From an uncultured Lachnospiraceae bacterium (lineage in GTDB: Bacteria > Bacillota > Clostridia > Lachnospirales > Lachnospiraceae), in NCBI GenBank assembly GCA_947177105.1, contig CAMWTF010000004.1, positions 1 to 26,251 on the forward strand: a DNA stretch of 26,251 nt, written 5' to 3'. Under the pieces are notes generated by a model, which had not been told where the DNA came from, did no database searches, and saw nothing but the letters and a program-made list of their open reading frames with translations. Within the stretch, counting starts at the first letter, position 1. Every line of letters begins with the position of its first letter. Position numbers and translations under genes: made by a program. Positions 22,417 to 26,251 of the stretch are shown here, piece by piece.

Positions 22417-25400
22417 ATGATGATGAGGAGAAAGAACTGGAAAAGAAAAATGGCATTTCTTCTGGCGGCAGCCTTGGCAGCAGGCGCATTTCCACAGAAT
22501 GCGTTGCAGGCGCAGGCAGCCACCGACATCACACAGGAGGAGTATGAGGATATAGTAGGCACTTATTCCATTGATCCTTCCGTGCTGGGCTATCAGGAAT
22601 ATGTGGAGGCCAACCCTCAGGTATATCCCGACCAGGAGTACCGTATTTCCGCCGTGGACTACGTCCGATATGAGGAGAACGGCGCCAAAGCGGTTCCTGA
22701 GATCTATGACAACTATGAGAATATCCCTGGAGGGGGCAGCGCGCTACTGACAGGCGAGGAAGCCCTGGTGGAATTTGAGGTGGAGGTCAAAGAGAGCGGC
22801 TTCTATGACATGTCACTGGTATATTATCCCATTGAGGGCAAGAGTTCCGAGATCCAGAGGGCCTTTTTCGTAGATGGCAAACTGCCCTACAGCGAGTTGG
22901 CCCTGGTGGAACTGAAGCGAATCTGGATAACCAACGTGACCGAGATGGCGGCGGATGAGAACGGCATTGTGACCAAGGTGTGGCAGGTGGACAGCCAGGG
23001 CAACGACGTGAAGCCCCGGGCGGTGGAAGCTCCGGAGTGGGTGGAGAGTTATCTGTATGACAGCAACGGCTATGTAACCACGCCCCTGTCGCTGTATCTG
23101 GAGGCGGGCACACATACCATCACCATGATGTCTCAGAGAGAACCCATGCTTCTGTCGGAGATCGTGTTAAATAACAGCGAGAAAGTAAAGGATTATGCTG
23201 CCACAAAGGCCGCCTGGGATGCCGCCGGATACAAAAACAGCGTGGCTGAGAGTATTCGGATCGAGGGTGAAAACGCTTACAAGACTTCCTCCCAGATGCT
23301 GTATCCCCGGCAGGATCAGTCTTCCCCCGCAGTGTATCCCTCCAGTCCCAAGGTGTTGCTGAACAACACCATCGGCGGCACTTCCTGGCAGAAGGCCGGA
23401 CAGTGGGTGGAATGGGAGTTTGAAGTTCCCTCCAGCGGTTATTACAATATATCCGCGTTCTGCAAGCAGAATTTTGTGCGGGGCATTGACGTATGCCGCA
23501 GGATTTCCATTGACGGTGTAGTGCCCTTTGAGGAAATGAACGATTATGGCTTCGGCTATGAACAGAGCTGGAGAGAGGAAATCCTGTCCGATGAGGATGG
23601 CAATCCCTATAGCTTCTATCTGGAGGCGGGTACCCATACCCTGCGCATGGAGGTGGTGCTGGGTGATATGGCGGAGATTATCAGTACCGTACAGGATACC
23701 GTGCAGCAGCTGAACTCCATATACCGCCAGGTGATTTATATCACCGGCGTGGCTCCCGACAAATATCGTGATTATCAGCTGACGGCCTCTCTGCCCGGGC
23801 TGGAGGCACAGCTGATTGAAGCCAGATCCGGCATTAATCAGGCCATGGAGGCGCTCAGCGTGACGGCAGGACGCAACAGCGATAAGCTGACCACTCTGCG
23901 GACCATGCAGGATCAGCTGGATGAACTGATCGCCGATCAGGAACGCTTCGTGGAAGTGCTTAATTCCTATAAAATAAATGTGAGGGCCTGCGGTAACTGG
24001 ATTACCCAGGTGCTGAGCCAGCCCTTGCAGATTGACCGTATCATGGTTTATTCCCCGGAGAATCACCAGGATATCAAGTCCTCCGGCTTTTTTGCCGGGC
24101 TGGGCTATGAGATGCAGAGACTGTTCTATTCCTTCATCGTGGACTACAATCAAATCGGCAATGCCATCGACGATGATGAAGAGGGCGTGGTACTGACCCT
24201 GTGGATCGGTACCGGGCGCGACCAGGCCAACGTTATCAAGGCTTTGATTGATGAAAACTTCACCAGCAAGACAGGTATCAATGTCAACGTACAGCTGGTG
24301 GATATGAATACCCTGCTGCGGGCGACACTGGCGGAGGAAGGCCCGGATATGGCTATCCAGGTGGCCAATACCAACGGTATAGCCGGAGCCGTATTGAACA
24401 CTGGTAATGATACTCCGGTCAATTACGGCATTCGTAACGCCGTGTTGGATCTGAGTCAGTTTGACGACTTTGAGGAGGTATCCCAGAGATTCAGCCCCAG
24501 CGCGCTGGTGCCCTTCAGCTTTAACGGGGCCACCTATGCGCTGCCGGATACCCAGACCTTCCCAATGATGTTCTACCGCAAGGACATTCTGGCGGAGATC
24601 GGATTGGAAGTACCCACCACGTGGGATGAGGTCAAGGTGGCTATGACCGTGCTGGCCAAGAACCAGATGGAATTTGGGATGCTGCCCAATGAACAGACCT
24701 TTGCCATGCTGCTGTTCCAGAATGGCGGCGAGTATTATTCCGAGAACGGGGATCGCTCTATGCTGGACTCCGACATTGCGGTGGCAACTTTCAAACAGTA
24801 TTGCGAATATTACACGGATTACAAGCTGGATAAGGCAACCAGCGTGGAAGAACGTTTCCGTACCGGCGAGTGTCCCATCATCATCTCGGACTATACCACT
24901 TACAACAACCTGCAGGTGTCGGCGCCGGATATTGAAGGGCTGTGGGAATTTACTGTGGTGCCCGGCAATCTGCAGGAGGACGGAAGTATTCTGCACGCCA
25001 CTGGAAGCACGGGTCTGTCTGATATCATCATGGCCAACACGGAGCATCCCGAGGAGTGCTGGGAGTTCCTGAAATGGTGGACGGACGCGGAGACGCAGAT
25101 CCTGTACGGGCGTGAGATGGAGAGCCTGATGGGCGCCAGCGCCCGTGTGGCGACGGCCAATCTGGAGGCAATGTCCAGCCTGTCCTGGCCCGTCAGAGAC
25201 TATCGGGAGATCATGAAGCAGTTTGAACAGGTGCAGGGAATCCCGCAGGTACCCGGAGGCTACTACACATGGCGTAACGTGAACAATGCGTTCTACAGTG
25301 TGACCGAGGATACCAGCAACACCGGGCGGACCCAGGTTGCCACTCCCAGAGAGGAACTGATGGATAAGATCATCTATGTGGATGCGGAGATCAGCTATAA

Positions 25401-25440
25401 ACGAGAAGAATTCGGCCTGCCTGTGGCCGGGGAAGAATAG
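22417..25440 (+). CDS. Very large sugar ABC transporter binding protein with two carbohydrate-binding-like domains
   Basis: About 1007 aa. The start at ATG 22417 is favoured because GGAG lies 6 bases upstream; ATG 22405 and 22420 are alternatives. The signal peptide ends LQAQAA and has no lipobox. Two beta-sandwich domains follow, residues about 50-255 and 275-430. Each ends in YLEAGTHT (Tyr227 and Tyr401), the motif also seen in the CBM35-like domain of the GH26. A helical, probably coiled-coil segment covers about 430-520 (LEAQLIEARSGINQAMEAL, LTTLRTMQDQLDELIADQE). The family 1 solute-binding domain spans about 590-980 (LTLWIGTGRDQANVIKALI, YALPDTQTFPMMFYRKDIL, TGLSDIIMAN, WEFLKWWTD). Usual sugar-binding proteins are about 420-550 aa. 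How it stays at the cell surface is unclear. It precedes the permease by 15 bases. Confidence 0.88.
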   Translation: MMMRRKNWKRKMAFLLAAALAAGAFPQNALQAQAATDITQEEYEDIVGTYSIDPSVLGYQEYVEANPQVYPDQEYRISAVDYVRYEENGAKAVPEIYDNYENIPGGGSALLTGEEALVEFEVEVKESGFYDMSLVYYPIEGKSSEIQRAFFVDGKLPYSELALVELKRIWITNVTEMAADENGIVTKVWQVDSQGNDVKPRAVEAPEWVESYLYDSNGYVTTPLSLYLEAGTHTITMMSQREPMLLSEIVLNNSEKVKDYAATKAAWDAAGYKNSVAESIRIEGENAYKTSSQMLYPRQDQSSPAVYPSSPKVLLNNTIGGTSWQKAGQWVEWEFEVPSSGYYNISAFCKQNFVRGIDVCRRISIDGVVPFEEMNDYGFGYEQSWREEILSDEDGNPYSFYLEAGTHTLRMEVVLGDMAEIISTVQDTVQQLNSIYRQVIYITGVAPDKYRDYQLTASLPGLEAQLIEARSGINQAMEALSVTAGRNSDKLTTLRTMQDQLDELIADQERFVEVLNSYKINVRACGNWITQVLSQPLQIDRIMVYSPENHQDIKSSGFFAGLGYEMQRLFYSFIVDYNQIGNAIDDDEEGVVLTLWIGTGRDQANVIKALIDENFTSKTGINVNVQLVDMNTLLRATLAEEGPDMAIQVANTNGIAGAVLNTGNDTPVNYGIRNAVLDLSQFDDFEEVSQRFSPSALVPFSFNGATYALPDTQTFPMMFYRKDILAEIGLEVPTTWDEVKVAMTVLAKNQMEFGMLPNEQTFAMLLFQNGGEYYSENGDRSMLDSDIAVATFKQYCEYYTDYKLDKATSVEERFRTGECPIIISDYTTYNNLQVSAPDIEGLWEFTVVPGNLQEDGSILHATGSTGLSDIIMANTEHPEECWEFLKWWTDAETQILYGREMESLMGASARVATANLEAMSSLSWPVRDYREIMKQFEQVQGIPQVPGGYYTWRNVNNAFYSVTEDTSNTGRTQVATPREELMDKIIYVDAEISYKREEFGLPVAGEE

Positions 25441-25455
25441 GAGGGGAGAGAGCAT

Positions 25456-26251
25456 ATGGCTAAAGAAGCAGTAAGCTCCGGAGTTTCCCAGGAAGCTTTG
25501 GACATCGCAAAAAAGCAAGGCACCTTACGCTATCAGATTGTAAGGAACAGGGCCTCCTATTTTATGATTGCCCCGTATTTTATACTGTTTTTCTTCTTTA
25601 CAGTATTACCGGTGCTCATGTCCGTGGCGCTGAGCTTTACTTACTTTAACATGCTGGAACTGCCCACCTTTGTGGGTTGGAAGAACTATATAAAGCTTTT
25701 TTTGGAGGATGATATTTTCCTTATCTCCTTGAAAAACACACTGCTGTTTGCCGTGGTCACCGGGCCGGTCAGCTACATGCTGTGTCTGCTGTTCGCATGG
25801 ATCATCAATGAGTTTAAAGGTAAGCTGAGAGCTTTCCTGACCCTGATATTCTATGCGCCCTCCATCTGCGGTAACGCTTATCTGGTGTGGAACCTGATCC
25901 TGACCGGGGACCGTTACGGATATTTAAACGGTATCCTCCTGAAGCTGGACATCATCAATGAAGCCAAGCTGTGGATGCAGACGGAGAAGTACATACTTCC
26001 CATACTGATTGTGGTACAGCTGTGGCTGTCCCTGGGCACGGGCTTTCTGTCCTTCATCGCCGGTCTGCAGACCGTGGATAAGAGCATGTATGAAGCGGCG
26101 GCCCTGGACGGCGTCAAGAATCGCTGGCAGGAACTTTGGTATGTGACGCTGCCGGCCATGAAGCCTCAGTTGATGTTCGTCGCGGTAATGCAGATTACCC
26201 ATTCGTTTGCGGTCGCCTACATCTCCAACACCATGGCCGGCAATCCTTCGG
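25456..26251 (+). CDS. Sugar ABC transporter permease, MalF/UgpA type (cut by right edge)
   Basis: ATG 25456 follows GAGGGGAGAG, and 265 codons are open to the window end. The product starts with a cytoplasmic tail, then a first membrane segment (YFMIAPYFILFFFFTVLPVL), FVGWKNYIKLFLEDD typical of this family, several more membrane helices, and the EAA loop YEAAALDGVKNRWQELWYVTLPAMKP that docks the ATPase. It should pair with the preceding binding protein and with a second permease of MalG type, expected just beyond the window. Only the last part of the protein appears to be missing. Confidence 0.93.
   Translation, partial: MAKEAVSSGVSQEALDIAKKQGTLRYQIVRNRASYFMIAPYFILFFFFTVLPVLMSVALSFTYFNMLELPTFVGWKNYIKLFLEDDIFLISLKNTLLFAVVTGPVSYMLCLLFAWIINEFKGKLRAFLTLIFYAPSICGNAYLVWNLILTGDRYGYLNGILLKLDIINEAKLWMQTEKYILPILIVVQLWLSLGTGFLSFIAGLQTVDKSMYEAAALDGVKNRWQELWYVTLPAMKPQLMFVAVMQITHSFAVAYISNTMAGNPS

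Noticed and set aside
23167..25518. A 783-codon open frame on the minus strand opposite the large sugar-binding protein
   Set aside because: It lies wholly antisense to a well-supported gene, has no ribosome site or recognisable domains, and its composition is that of a codon-usage shadow.

Overview
The window looks like chromosomal DNA of a Gram-positive, gut-type anaerobe of the Clostridia, most probably Lachnospiraceae. This is inferred from strong AGGAGG-type ribosome binding sites, TTGACA/TATAAT-type promoters with 17-base spacers, many lipobox signal peptides, a two-subunit LacL/LacM beta-galactosidase, a YesL-family protein, a DUF6020-like membrane protein and a mannan-type polysaccharide locus. 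No RNA gene, phage, IS element or CRISPR array was found.

Region 1 (1-8059, minus strand) is the most unusual part. It is a tandem array of large surface lipoproteins (about 755-760 aa) alternating with small secreted Cys/His proteins (90 and 92 aa). Reading along the minus strand the order is lipoprotein 3, small protein B, lipoprotein 2, small protein A, lipoprotein 1, which runs off the left edge. Each lipoprotein has a variable N-terminal beta-propeller-like half and a conserved C-terminal half resembling a sugar ABC-transporter binding protein, yet no permease or ATPase lies nearby. Two long perfect repeats tie the array together: 1003 bp shared by the 3' halves of lipoproteins 1 and 3, and 445 bp spanning the end of a lipoprotein gene, a hairpin, a promoter and the signal peptide of a small gene. 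This points to recent duplication or gene conversion.

Region 2 (8323-13813, plus strand) starts divergently from the array. It encodes a split beta-galactosidase (LacL + LacM), then a polar amino-acid ABC transporter (permease, ATPase, binding lipoprotein) with its own promoter at 11354-11382.

Region 3 (13874-18240) holds a DUF6020-like multi-pass membrane protein on the plus strand. It converges on a minus-strand pair: a soluble helical protein of unknown function and a GT-C-like membrane glycosyltransferase.

Region 4 (18499-26251, plus strand) contains an SGNH-hydrolase lipoprotein ended by a clear terminator. A probable mannan/polysaccharide utilisation operon follows: GH26 hydrolase with a CBM35-like domain, YesL-like membrane protein, a very large solute-binding protein with two N-terminal carbohydrate-binding-like domains, and a sugar permease cut by the right edge. 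The hydrolase would cut the polysaccharide at the surface and the binding protein and permease would import the products. The esterase-like lipoprotein just upstream could remove acyl groups, but it is separated by a terminator.
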